From positions 1 to 6,762 of the forward strand of contig DAOWAL010000065.1 of assembly GCA_030634615.1 (NCBI GenBank): DNA of 6,762 nucleotides, in the 5' to 3' direction. Under the pieces are notes generated by a model. The model saw nothing but the letters and a program-made list of their open reading frames with translations. It was not told the DNA's origin and searched no databases. Source of the DNA: Candidatus Aenigmatarchaeota archaeon. Lineage in GTDB: Archaea; Aenigmatarchaeota; Aenigmatarchaeia; QMZP01; QMZT01. Position 1 is the stretch's first letter; every line of letters starts with the position of its first letter. Below, piece after piece: positions 1-4,828 of the stretch. The position numbers were made by a program, and so were the translations under genes.

Positions 1-431
1 GGGGTAAAGAAATTGTCAGAGAAAATTTGATTGATCTCGCTCTTGAATTAAGGAAAAAACACGGAAAGGATATACTCACGAGGATGATAGCTGACAAAGT
101 TGGAAAAGATGGCATGTGGGCAATAAGTGGTGTAAGATACCCAGAAGAACATGAGCATTTTAGCAGTGTTTTCGGAAGTAAATACAAACTCATAAACATA
201 GTATGTAACATAGACGAAAGATATAACAGAGTAGTCAGACGAGGAACAAAAGGCGAAGGTAAAATGACACTTGATGAATTTAAGGAAGTTGAAAACAGGG
301 AAACTGAGGTTATGATAAACAAGACCGTGAAACTTGCTGATTTCTCGCTTGACAACAGCGGTTCTCTTCTTGACCTAAAAGAAAACACTGACATTTTAAT
401 GACAAAACTTGGACTCAATAAGTCTCTTTAA
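1..431 (+). CDS. P-loop nucleotide kinase-like protein, UPF0200/AAA-type (5' end missing)
   Basis: The reading frame is open from base 3 and ends at TAA 429-431, giving 142 visible residues; the true start lies before the window. The visible part resembles the C-terminal two thirds of the archaeal UPF0200 family, which is related to dephospho-CoA and nucleoside monophosphate kinases. Matching features are a helix with LALELRKKHG, a strand ending in ISGVRYPEEHEHF (family pattern IDGIR-x2-E-x3-F), a basic stretch DERYNRVVRRG that would form the lid, EEF/DEF-x-E-x-RE-like spacing in TLDEFKEVENRE, and a final KLADFSLDNSGSLLDL (LAD-x2-I-x-N-x-GS pattern). Because the Walker A loop would lie in the missing first 40-50 residues, phosphate binding cannot be confirmed here. 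The substrate of this family is not settled. A TTG at 27 could be read as a start but would remove the conserved N-terminal core, so I treat the gene as truncated by the window edge. It overlaps the opposing transporter gene by 17 bases. Confidence 0.75.
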   Translation, partial: GKEIVRENLIDLALELRKKHGKDILTRMIADKVGKDGMWAISGVRYPEEHEHFSSVFGSKYKLINIVCNIDERYNRVVRRGTKGEGKMTLDEFKEVENRETEVMINKTVKLADFSLDNSGSLLDLKENTDILMTKLGLNKSL

Positions 432-1587
432 TTTTATACATTCTAACAAAAATAACAAGCAAAATCGCACACATTATGTTGGTTATACCTGAAAATATCA
501 GTGGCATATGATATCCCATGTAATCCCCTATCGGTCCATATATTAGTGAACCTACTACATGACCAATCAGAGTTAATGTAAACATGAAACTTGAATTGCC
601 ACCAATTCTTTCTTTGCCAAACAATTTAGATATCCAGAAAAACATGGCAATGATTGCCATGCCGTCACCTATTTCGTGAATGGCTCTGAAAATAAATGAT
701 ATCTCAAGAATTGGTATTGTGTGCAATATGTGGAATACTCCGGATATTATCATTCCTATGACAAATATATTTTTCATGTTACTTCTACCCGAGTCTATTC
801 TTTTACCGAAAAAATATGCAGAAAGGCCAAGGAAGATTATGGTGCCTGCGATGTATAGTCCGACTGTAAACATGTCAAGATTGAGATTCTGTGTCAGGAA
901 CAGCCCGTAAGATGTTGTTTCAGCACCCCAGTGCGTTGAAAAAAGAAGCATTATAGCTCCTGCTATTATTACACTTCTATTAAGAATGTCTTTTTTGTAT
1001 TGGCCCATTTTTATCTTGTGTGCAGCAATAGAATCGAATGATACTAACGGTATCATAAGAGCGTATATGACACCTATTATCTTGAGTGCCGTTGAAAAGT
1101 CAAGAACAGAAATTATTATACCGGCAGAAATAACGCCAATACCGCTTCCAGCAACTCTTATGAATTGATATTTCCCAAATTTCCACCCATCCCTGCCTTT
1201 TGTATCAGCCTTAAAAGCAACTGTTCTGACAGATACGTCAATCATGTTTGCTCCAAGACCGCCAATGAAATAAAGAGGTATTATGAAAATGAATTCATTG
1301 ATAAAACCAAGGCCTACAAAATATAGTGACATCAGAATTAATCCAGAAATAATAACAGTCCTGACGCTTCTTGTATCATTGACAAAACCAGTCGGGAACG
1401 AAGCGAAAATGGTCATAAATGAATGAATTGCAATCAGTATCCCAATTTGAAGCCCATTCAATCCGATCATTGAAAGGTATATCGGAACTATCATGTAGCT
1501 GAACGTGTGGAACAATGAAAGCAGGAACAACAGAGGTATTGATTTTTCAAAACTATTCTTTTCCATGCCTTTAATTAAATTGGCCAT
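415..1587 (-). CDS. Major facilitator superfamily (MFS) transporter, 12 membrane segments
   Basis: This is a 390-residue integral membrane protein of the usual MFS length. Hydrophobic segments lie roughly at residues 17-36, 44-63, 76-95, 98-115, 145-165, 167-185, 205-225, 238-258, 272-290, 295-318, 332-352 and 362-382, with a hydrophilic loop near 186-204 between the two six-helix halves. A degenerate motif A (G67-F-V-N-D71-T-R-S-V-R) follows helix 2, and a second copy (F-G-K-R-I-D-S-G-R, about 260-268) occupies the equivalent place in the second half. The polar cluster H219-W220-G-A-E223 in helix 7 could line the transport path. It should move a small solute across the cytoplasmic membrane by secondary transport, but the substrate cannot be read from sequence. 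Start: ATG at 1585-1587, with an alternative ATG at residue 8; neither has a convincing Shine-Dalgarno site. It lies 16 bases after the SEC-C gene on the same strand and is probably cotranscribed with it. Confidence 0.88.
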   Translation of the reverse strand: MANLIKGMEKNSFEKSIPLLFLLSLFHTFSYMIVPIYLSMIGLNGLQIGILIAIHSFMTIFASFPTGFVNDTRSVRTVIISGLILMSLYFVGLGFINEFIFIIPLYFIGGLGANMIDVSVRTVAFKADTKGRDGWKFGKYQFIRVAGSGIGVISAGIIISVLDFSTALKIIGVIYALMIPLVSFDSIAAHKIKMGQYKKDILNRSVIIAGAIMLLFSTHWGAETTSYGLFLTQNLNLDMFTVGLYIAGTIIFLGLSAYFFGKRIDSGRSNMKNIFVIGMIISGVFHILHTIPILEISFIFRAIHEIGDGMAIIAMFFWISKLFGKERIGGNSSFMFTLTLIGHVVGSLIYGPIGDYMGYHMPLIFSGITNIMCAILLVIFVRMYKIKETY

Positions 1588-1603
1588 AATTTAAATCAGA
1601 TTA

Positions 1604-2050
1604 CTAGTCCTCTATTTCAAACATATCTTCTTCAATGTCTTTTCTTTTTATATAATTGCTATTTTTAGATATTTCATCTTCTTCCTCAACATAATTTTTT
1701 ACAGCTTCAGAACCTTTATTACTTTCTGGCGATTCAGGTAGATCTAGATTCTTAAAATATTTTGAAAATTCTCTTGGGTTTTTGTCGGGTCTTAACTGCT
1801 TTCCATGGCACGCACCGACTTTTTTACCACTACCGCACCAACACATCTCACTTCTCAGTTTTTTATGAATTTCTCTCATTTTTTTATGGAAAGCAGTCAC
1901 GCTAAGCGAATTTGTTTTAGTGTCGTATTTATCTAGTGATTCACTGACATAATTTTCTCTAACCGGAATGTAGCTTTTGTTAAAAGAGTCTCTACCAGTC
2001 CTGCTATCATATTGTTTTATTCTTTCACTTGGTCCCATTAGTCCTTTCAT
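1604..2050 (-). CDS. Small SEC-C motif (zinc-binding) protein
   Basis: The 148-residue protein carries one SEC-C motif at residues 70-83: C70-W-C72-GSGKKVGA-C81-H82-G, which matches the CxC-x8-CH zinc ligand pattern. SEC-C domains are best known at the C-terminus of SecA, where they bind zinc and contact SecB or ribosomes, and they also occur as add-ons in many small proteins of unknown role. There is no SecA ATPase here. The N-terminal 55 residues are polar and look disordered, residues 52-68 form a basic helix, and the tail from about 105 is strongly acidic. The motif is therefore central, with no other recognised domain. Start: ATG at 2048-2050, with an in-frame ATG four codons later; a weak GTGGTG lies 11-17 bases upstream. 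The stop is TAG. It is the first gene of a probable two-gene unit with the MFS transporter. Role unknown; zinc binding is well supported by the motif. Confidence 0.8.
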   Translation of the reverse strand: MKGLMGPSERIKQYDSRTGRDSFNKSYIPVRENYVSESLDKYDTKTNSLSVTAFHKKMREIHKKLRSEMCWCGSGKKVGACHGKQLRPDKNPREFSKYFKNLDLPESPESNKGSEAVKNYVEEEDEISKNSNYIKRKDIEEDMFEIED

Positions 2051-2100
2051 AAAATTCTAAAACACCACAAATTCAGATAGTATCTTATTTGTTTTAGCAC

Positions 2101-2117
2101 TATTTTATATGATATAA
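2101..2117 (-). promoter_or_regulatory. Candidate TATA box for the SEC-C/MFS unit
   Basis: Read on the minus strand this stretch is TTATATCATATAAAATA, an AT-rich core with CATATAAAAT. An archaeal start site about 25 bases downstream would fall near 2080 and leave a leader of about 30 bases that includes the weak GTGGTG. Composition is AT-rich throughout, so this is a plausible site only. Confidence 0.35.
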
Positions 2118-2132
2118 GAAAAACGTCACTAA

Positions 2133-2144
2133 TTTAAACATATA
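2133..2144 (+). promoter_or_regulatory. Candidate TATA box for tRNA-Thr
   Basis: TTTAAACATATA resembles an archaeal TATA box. Initiation about 25 bases downstream would fall near 2163-2166, giving a 5' leader of about 25-30 bases for RNase P to remove. A second candidate, AAGATAATA at 2153-2161, would give a shorter leader, so the assignment is not firm. Confidence 0.3.
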
Positions 2145-2226
2145 TCACGCAAAAGATAATACACAAAATGGTCGCAATAAACACAATCAATGCCTCGGTA
2201 GCTCAGTGGCCAGAGCGATCGACTTG

Positions 2227-2282
2227 TATCGATATGAAGAAACCAGAAATGGTTGATGACTTCATTTCGTAAGATATCGATA
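2227..2282 (+). repeat. 8-bp palindromic direct repeat TATCGATA bracketing the tRNA intron
   Basis: TATCGATA occurs at 2227-2234 and again at 2275-2282, 48 bases apart, overlapping the two exon-intron junctions. As a result the intron starts with TCGAT, the same five bases as the 3' strand of the anticodon stem (2277-2281), so the 5' strand ATCGA could pair with either copy. The 48-base spacing is one more than the 47-base intron. Confidence 0.85.
2229..2275 (+). other. Archaeal tRNA intron (47 nt) at position 37/38 with canonical BHB
   Basis: The precursor folds into the hBHBh' form cut by archaeal tRNA splicing endonuclease. The central 4-bp helix is CTTG (2223-2226) with TAAG (2270-2273), the last pair being G-U. 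It is flanked by two 3-base bulges, TAT (2227-2229) and ATA (2274-2276). Cutting after the second base of each bulge gives exactly 37/38 boundaries. The intron-side helix is CGA/TCG, a T-T mismatch, then ATGAAG/CTTCAT (2234-2239/2260-2265). A further small hairpin, AACC-AGAAAT-GGTT (2241-2254), caps it. The outer helix is the anticodon stem itself. The intron is too short for a homing endonuclease, so splicing should depend wholly on the host enzyme. Confidence 0.93.
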
Positions 2283-2310
2283 GGTCGGGAGTTCAAATCT
2301 CTCTCGAGGC

Positions 2311-2330
2311 TTCTTTATTATTTCTTCTAA
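2311..2330 (+). terminator. T-rich termination region after tRNA-Thr
   Basis: The bases directly after the tRNA are pyrimidine-rich with several short T runs (TTCTTTATTATTTCTTC). Archaeal RNA polymerase commonly stops at such T-rich tracts without a hairpin, and none is seen here. Confidence 0.4.
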
Positions 2331-2364
2331 GTATAGCGATTTTTAGTTTTTAAAAATAAGATTT

Positions 2365-2553
2365 TTACCGTGAACCATATTTTGTACAGAAACCGTTGTT
2401 TTTGTATTCACACAACGGATTTTCCGTACCAAGCAAATCGTCCAGTGTAAAGAAACATCTCTGTTTTTCTGGGCAATAAAACTCTCTAGAGCCATCTTTG
2501 CATCTGAACATCTTTAAACTAATGTCTGTAGCAGTATCAATTATTTTTTGCAT
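2365..2553 (-). CDS. Small Cys-rich hypothetical protein (62 aa)
   Basis: I do not recognise this protein. It has five cysteines, at 18, 27, 33, 48 and 56, in the pattern C-x8-C-x5-C-x14-C-x7-C, with CEYKNNGFCTKYG near the end. The N-terminal 15 residues look helical and lack a signal peptide, so a cytoplasmic metal-binding role is more likely than disulfide bonding, though only by inference. Its composition (varied, Cys-rich, with few of the biases of a chance ORF) and a candidate TATA box about 27 bases before the ATG (2551-2553) argue that it is real. It stands alone, facing the tRNA gene and divergent from the lipoprotein gene with an 80-base gap. Confidence 0.6.
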   Translation of the reverse strand: MQKIIDTATDISLKMFRCKDGSREFYCPEKQRCFFTLDDLLGTENPLCEYKNNGFCTKYGSR

Positions 2554-2575
2554 AAGTGTACGAATAACAAAAAGC

Positions 2576-2587
2576 TTTTTATTGTAA
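2576..2587 (-). promoter_or_regulatory. Candidate TATA box for the 62-aa Cys-rich ORF
   Basis: Read on the minus strand the sequence is TTACAATAAAAA, centred about 28 bases before the ATG at 2553. That spacing suits a leaderless or nearly leaderless archaeal transcript. It lies beside the TATA box of the divergent lipoprotein gene. Confidence 0.4.
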
Positions 2588-2600
2588 CGTTGTTCAATGA

Positions 2601-2609
2601 AATTTAAAT
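2601..2609 (+). promoter_or_regulatory. TATA box of the lipoprotein gene
   Basis: AATTTAAAT preceded by purine-rich ATGA fits an archaeal TATA box with a BRE-like flank. Its centre is about 29 bases before the ATG at 2634, so transcription should begin within a few bases of the start codon. No Shine-Dalgarno site is present in ATAATATTTAATT before the ATG, consistent with leaderless translation. Confidence 0.6.
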
Positions 2610-2633
2610 GTGGGAATTGTATAATATTTAATT

Positions 2634-3134
2634 ATGAAAATCAAAGCAATTCCGATTTTTCTGCTAATACTAATTGTTTTAATGTCATCTGGTTGTCTGG
2701 CAAATAATAACAATGGAATGCCAGATGATTCGGTTACAGATTCAATGGATTACAAAGAAGATTTAGAAATTGTCTTAAGAAGCTATGAACAAGATTTTGG
2801 CGTAGCTCCAGCATCTTATTCAGCAGAAATAGGAGAAAGGGTAAGGTTGACAGCTGCTATTGTAAACAATGTCGGTAAAGACAGTTTTGTAATAAACATA
2901 GAAGCAGAGGGTTTAGAAGGAAACAACTGGATAGAATCTCCAGCAACAGATAAAACAATAGAGCAAGGTGAAATAGGATTTTTTGATATATTTTTCAATG
3001 TTCCAAATGTAGCTGAAGGTACTTATATATTTCACATATATGCATGCTATGATGTGGAAAAAGCATCTGAATGCGGTATGGATAATGAAAATCTGATTGG
3101 GAGTCATCAGGCATTTTTTCTAAGCGTTAACTAA
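2634..3134 (+). CDS. Secreted lipoprotein with one Ig-like (NEW3/CARDB-type) beta-sandwich domain
   Basis: The 166-residue protein begins with a lipoprotein-type signal: basic MKIK, a hydrophobic core IPIFLLILIVLM, and the lipobox-like S-S-G-C21. It is therefore probably exported and held to the outer face of the membrane by a lipid on Cys21. A polar Asn/Asp-rich linker runs to about residue 45. The rest (about 46-166) is beta-rich and follows the pattern of NEW3/CARDB-type Ig folds: E-x-VRLTAAIVNNVGKDSFVINIEAEGL, then NNW, then IEQGEIGFFDIFFNVP, then EGTYIFHIYA. Such domains act as spacers or adhesion modules. Two cysteines in the IYACYDVEKASECG region are close enough to form a disulfide in the last strands. 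There is no catalytic domain. It has its own promoter and is monocistronic, ending 36 bases from the opposing GTPase gene. Confidence 0.72.
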   Translation: MKIKAIPIFLLILIVLMSSGCLANNNNGMPDDSVTDSMDYKEDLEIVLRSYEQDFGVAPASYSAEIGERVRLTAAIVNNVGKDSFVINIEAEGLEGNNWIESPATDKTIEQGEIGFFDIFFNVPNVAEGTYIFHIYACYDVEKASECGMDNENLIGSHQAFFLSVN

Positions 3135-3137
3135 ATG

Positions 3138-3160
3138 AAAATTTTATAATAATTATTTTC
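3138..3160. terminator. AT-rich shared termination region between convergent genes
   Basis: The 36-base gap between the convergent lipoprotein and GTPase genes contains a palindrome, AATAATTATT (3148-3157), with T runs on both strands (TATTTTC on plus, AAAATTTT on either strand at 3138-3145). It could end transcription from both sides. Support is compositional only. Confidence 0.35.
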
Positions 3161-3170
3161 TTCACATAAG

Positions 3171-3914
3171 TTACAACTTGCCTCTCTGCCATTTCATTAT
3201 TATTGTTACCGCCATGCGTTTTGTATCGGGCATGCCGCCTTTTTTGAGAACGTGCTTTTTTATGGCGATTGCCTCGATGGTCTCCCTCTTGTCCTCGTTT
3301 ACAGAGACGCCGTAAAATTTTTCGATTTTGCCCGGGAACTTTTCCATGAGCCTTTCAGCCATTGTTTCAGGGTCTTTGATTTTAGTGTAATCCGTGACAT
3401 TTGTGAACATGAACTTTAACTGGTCTTTTTCAAAATAAGGTGTGACACCCGGAGTATCTATGAAGTACAACGTTGTACTTGTTTTTATAACTTGTTTTGC
3501 TTTTGTTTTTCCGCTCAGTGGACTTATACCTGTAGACCTTCTGCCCTTCATCATGTTTATGAGCGATGACTTCCCGACATTAGGATAACCCAGAACACCT
3601 ACAAACATTTTTTTCTTTCTTTTGACAATTCCCCTGCCTTCTGACATTATTCTTGATTTTAGACTACGAATAGAACTTCGTTTTTTAGTTGTGAAAAGTA
3701 CATATGGTTTTATTCCTTCTAGTAAACCCGATATGTCTTTGAGATCAACCAGATCAACTTTGTTGACAACGTATATCAGAGGTTTGCCTGATTCTATTGC
3801 CTTATCTTCTATTTCACGATTTCTGGTTTCTGTAATGAATCGGGCATCCATCACAAGCAAAAGTACATCTGCTCTCTGTATTACGTCGTTTACAGCTTTC
3901 CAAAACCTTGCCAT
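3171..3914 (-). CDS. Circularly permuted YlqF/RbgA-type GTPase, probable large-subunit ribosome assembly factor
   Basis: Taking the start at 3914 gives 247 residues. The GTPase motifs come in permuted order: G4 N51-K-V-D54, a G5-like TTKK (75-78), then G1 G109-YPNVGKSS117, a G2 threonine T137 in GKTKAKQ, and G3 D153-T-P-G156. This G4-G5-G1-G2-G3 order defines the YlqF/YawG class, which in bacteria, yeast and mitochondria helps late assembly of the large ribosomal subunit. The N-terminus FWKAVNDVIQRADVLLLVMDAR and the C-terminal half, with KGGMPDTKRMAVTIIMKWQRGKL, both fit the family. An in-frame ATG at 3977 would add 21 residues (MAMNPGNLCIY...), but I prefer 3914 because it has an SD-like GAAGGTG five bases upstream, the family starts about here, and the likely TATA box would place the RNA start downstream of 3977. 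Monocistronic. Confidence 0.92.
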   Translation of the reverse strand: MARFWKAVNDVIQRADVLLLVMDARFITETRNREIEDKAIESGKPLIYVVNKVDLVDLKDISGLLEGIKPYVLFTTKKRSSIRSLKSRIMSEGRGIVKRKKKMFVGVLGYPNVGKSSLINMMKGRRSTGISPLSGKTKAKQVIKTSTTLYFIDTPGVTPYFEKDQLKFMFTNVTDYTKIKDPETMAERLMEKFPGKIEKFYGVSVNEDKRETIEAIAIKKHVLKKGGMPDTKRMAVTIIMKWQRGKL

Positions 3915-3919
3915 GATAA

Positions 3920-3926
3920 CACCTTC
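3920..3926 (-). promoter_or_regulatory. Ribosome binding site deciding the GTPase start
   Basis: On the minus strand GAAGGTG lies five bases before ATG 3914. It is the clearest Shine-Dalgarno-like site in the window and supports this start over the upstream ATG at 3977, which has none. Confidence 0.65.
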
Positions 3927-3983
3927 ACGGGTGACAATAAAAATGTAGATACAGAGATTTCCCGGGTTCATTGCCAACCATAA

Positions 3984-3995
3984 TTTTTTAAATAA
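3984..3995 (-). promoter_or_regulatory. Candidate TATA box for the GTPase gene
   Basis: Minus-strand TTATTTAAAAAA has its centre near 3990, so transcription would start around 3964-3966, giving a leader of about 50 bases with an SD-like site. Because the core TTTAAA is palindromic it could also serve the divergent gene starting at 4051. Confidence 0.45.
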
Positions 3996-4050
3996 GGATT
4001 CGAATTATTACACATCAAAATCATTACTTTGTGTGATTTAGGGATAATGT

Positions 4051-4749
4051 ATGGCCAAAAATATAAATGATGATGTTCTTGAGAACTGCCAGAAGCAGTC
4101 ACATAACCCTGGAAACAACGATCCCAAGCTTTCATTGAGTGACAGGCTCGCCAATAAGCGGTTAAGGCGTGGGCATTTCTGGTTATGGCGGAACAAGAGA
4201 GAAATAATGAATGATAACAACTTCGTAGAAGTGTCTGATGATTTTGTTGTCCGTGAGAGAAAGGTGAAAATTGAGATAAAATCCAAAAATGTCAAAATCA
4301 GGCGACACAGGAAAATAAATAGACACATAGAATTCCACAATGAAACCCTTGGAGAATGGCTCATGAACAGGAGATATAGTGGAATGTCTGACGGGGAAAT
4401 TAAATTTGTCAATCAGGATTTTGCGGCAGATTACGATGAAAGGATGGAGGCTTGGAATGAGAGGTTTGTCAACAAAGGTCTGAAACGCGGACACCTGTGG
4501 CTGTGGTGGAATAGAAGAAGTATAACGAACGACAAAAATTTTCTCGAGATCGATAAAAGTTTCATAGTGCCGGAAAGCAAAGTTGAAATAAAGGTTCGTT
4601 CCCAGAAAAGGAAAATAAAGTTCCATGATGAAACTCTGGAGGAGTGGCTCATCCAGAAGATACTTTTCCATGGGAACAATCTAATAAGAGATATGAATAA
4701 AGAAAGTAAAAAATCGCTTAAAAGAAAGAAAGCTAAAAAAGCAAAATAA
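4051..4749 (+). CDS. Unrecognised basic protein built from two copies of one module
   Basis: I do not recognise this 232-residue protein. It contains an internal duplication: residues 31-111 and 136-208. The copies share NK-x-L-[RK]-RGH-x-WLW-x-N-[RK]-R near their start, then ND-x-NF-x-E, then a hydrophobic V-x-[EK]-[RS]-KV-x-IK strand, and end with [IE]-x-FH-[ND]-ETL-x-EWL. Copy 1 has about ten extra basic residues (near 81-92) before that closing block. The protein is rich in Lys, Arg and Trp and ends in a Lys-rich tail (KKSLKRKKAKKAK), which suggests contact with nucleic acid or acidic surfaces. There is no signal peptide, membrane segment or cysteine cluster. Start: ATG 4051, with GGG at 4041-4043 as a weak ribosome site. 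It is divergent from the GTPase gene and separated by 79 bases from the channel gene, which has its own TATA box. Confidence 0.82.
   Translation: MAKNINDDVLENCQKQSHNPGNNDPKLSLSDRLANKRLRRGHFWLWRNKREIMNDNNFVEVSDDFVVRERKVKIEIKSKNVKIRRHRKINRHIEFHNETLGEWLMNRRYSGMSDGEIKFVNQDFAADYDERMEAWNERFVNKGLKRGHLWLWWNRRSITNDKNFLEIDKSFIVPESKVEIKVRSQKRKIKFHDETLEEWLIQKILFHGNNLIRDMNKESKKSLKRKKAKKAK
4141..4383 (+). repeat. Copy 1 of the duplicated protein module (codons 31-111)
   Basis: It encodes the block from DRLANK through RRGHFWLWRNKR, NDNNFVE and FHNETLGEWL. It pairs with copy 2 at 4456-4674. The protein match is clear, but the DNA has drifted (for example GGGCATTTCTGG against GGACACCTGTGG), so the duplication is old. 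Confidence 0.8.
4456..4674 (+). repeat. Copy 2 of the duplicated protein module (codons 136-208)
   Basis: It encodes NERFVNK, KRGHLWLWWNRR, NDKNFLE, ESKVEIK and FHDETLEEWL in the same order as copy 1, without the extra basic stretch of about ten residues. A linker of about 24 residues, acidic near its end, separates the copies. Confidence 0.8.
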
Positions 4750-4774
4750 AAATACGTAAACTGCAGCAGACAGG

Positions 4775-4780
4775 TTTTTT
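4775..4780 (+). terminator. T-run terminator candidate after the duplicated-module gene
   Basis: Six T residues preceded by CAGG lie 26 bases after the stop at 4749. A short T tract is typical of intrinsic archaeal termination. No stable hairpin is needed or obvious, although CTGCAG just before it is palindromic. Confidence 0.35.
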
Positions 4781-4790
4781 CGAGGTTTAA

Positions 4791-4800
4791 ACTATAAATA
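4791..4800 (+). promoter_or_regulatory. TATA box of the channel-nuclease-beta-helix run
   Basis: ACTATAAATA lies about 33 bases before the ATG at 4829, so initiation near 4822 would leave a leader of only a few bases. An overlapping TTTAAAC sits just upstream. It appears to be the only promoter before three closely spaced genes. Confidence 0.5.
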
Positions 4801-4828
4801 ATGGCTCACAGAATTATAATTTAGGTAT

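Larger units (their letters stand above)
2192..2311 (+). tRNA. tRNA-Thr (anticodon UGU), interrupted by an intron
   Basis: A full cloverleaf can be drawn by hand. The acceptor stem GCCTCGG (2192-2198) pairs with TCGAGGC (2304-2310), with one G-U. The D stem is GCTC/GAGC (2201-2204/2213-2216). The anticodon stem is ATCGA (2218-2222) with TCGAT (2277-2281), the variable loop AGGTC, and the T arm GGGAG-TTCAAAT-CTCTC (2287-2303). After removing bases 2229-2275 the anticodon loop is CTTGTAA, with TGT at 34-36 (2225-2227), which decodes ACA and, by wobble, possibly other Thr codons. The G1-C72 and C2-G71 pairs and A37 fit threonine tRNAs, and discriminator T73 (2311) fits archaeal tRNA-Thr. The 3' CCA is not encoded. 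The gene stands alone between divergent and opposing genes. Confidence 0.95.

Noticed and set aside
680..1168. Plus-strand frames inside the MFS gene (680-910 and 986-1168)
   Set aside because: They lie antisense to membrane segments of a clear transporter and show no coding features of their own.
2227..2282. Insertion-sequence target-site duplication or att site at the tRNA gene
   Set aside because: The segment between the repeats is a 47-base intron with a complete BHB fold and no transposase or integrase nearby, so a mobile element is not supported.
2816..3107. Minus-strand frames inside the lipoprotein gene (2816-2998 and 2913-3107)
   Set aside because: They oppose a gene with a signal peptide, lipobox and TATA box, and lack recognisable domains.
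3912..3977. Longer GTPase start at 3977 (21 extra residues)
   Set aside because: The extra residues do not fit the family, there is no ribosome site, and the candidate TATA box would start the RNA downstream of this ATG.
4183..4671. Minus-strand open frames opposite the duplicated-module gene (also 4038-4412 and 4431-4679)
   Set aside because: Several overlapping long antisense frames arise from purine-rich coding on the plus strand. Only the plus-strand frame shows an internal protein repeat with diverged DNA.
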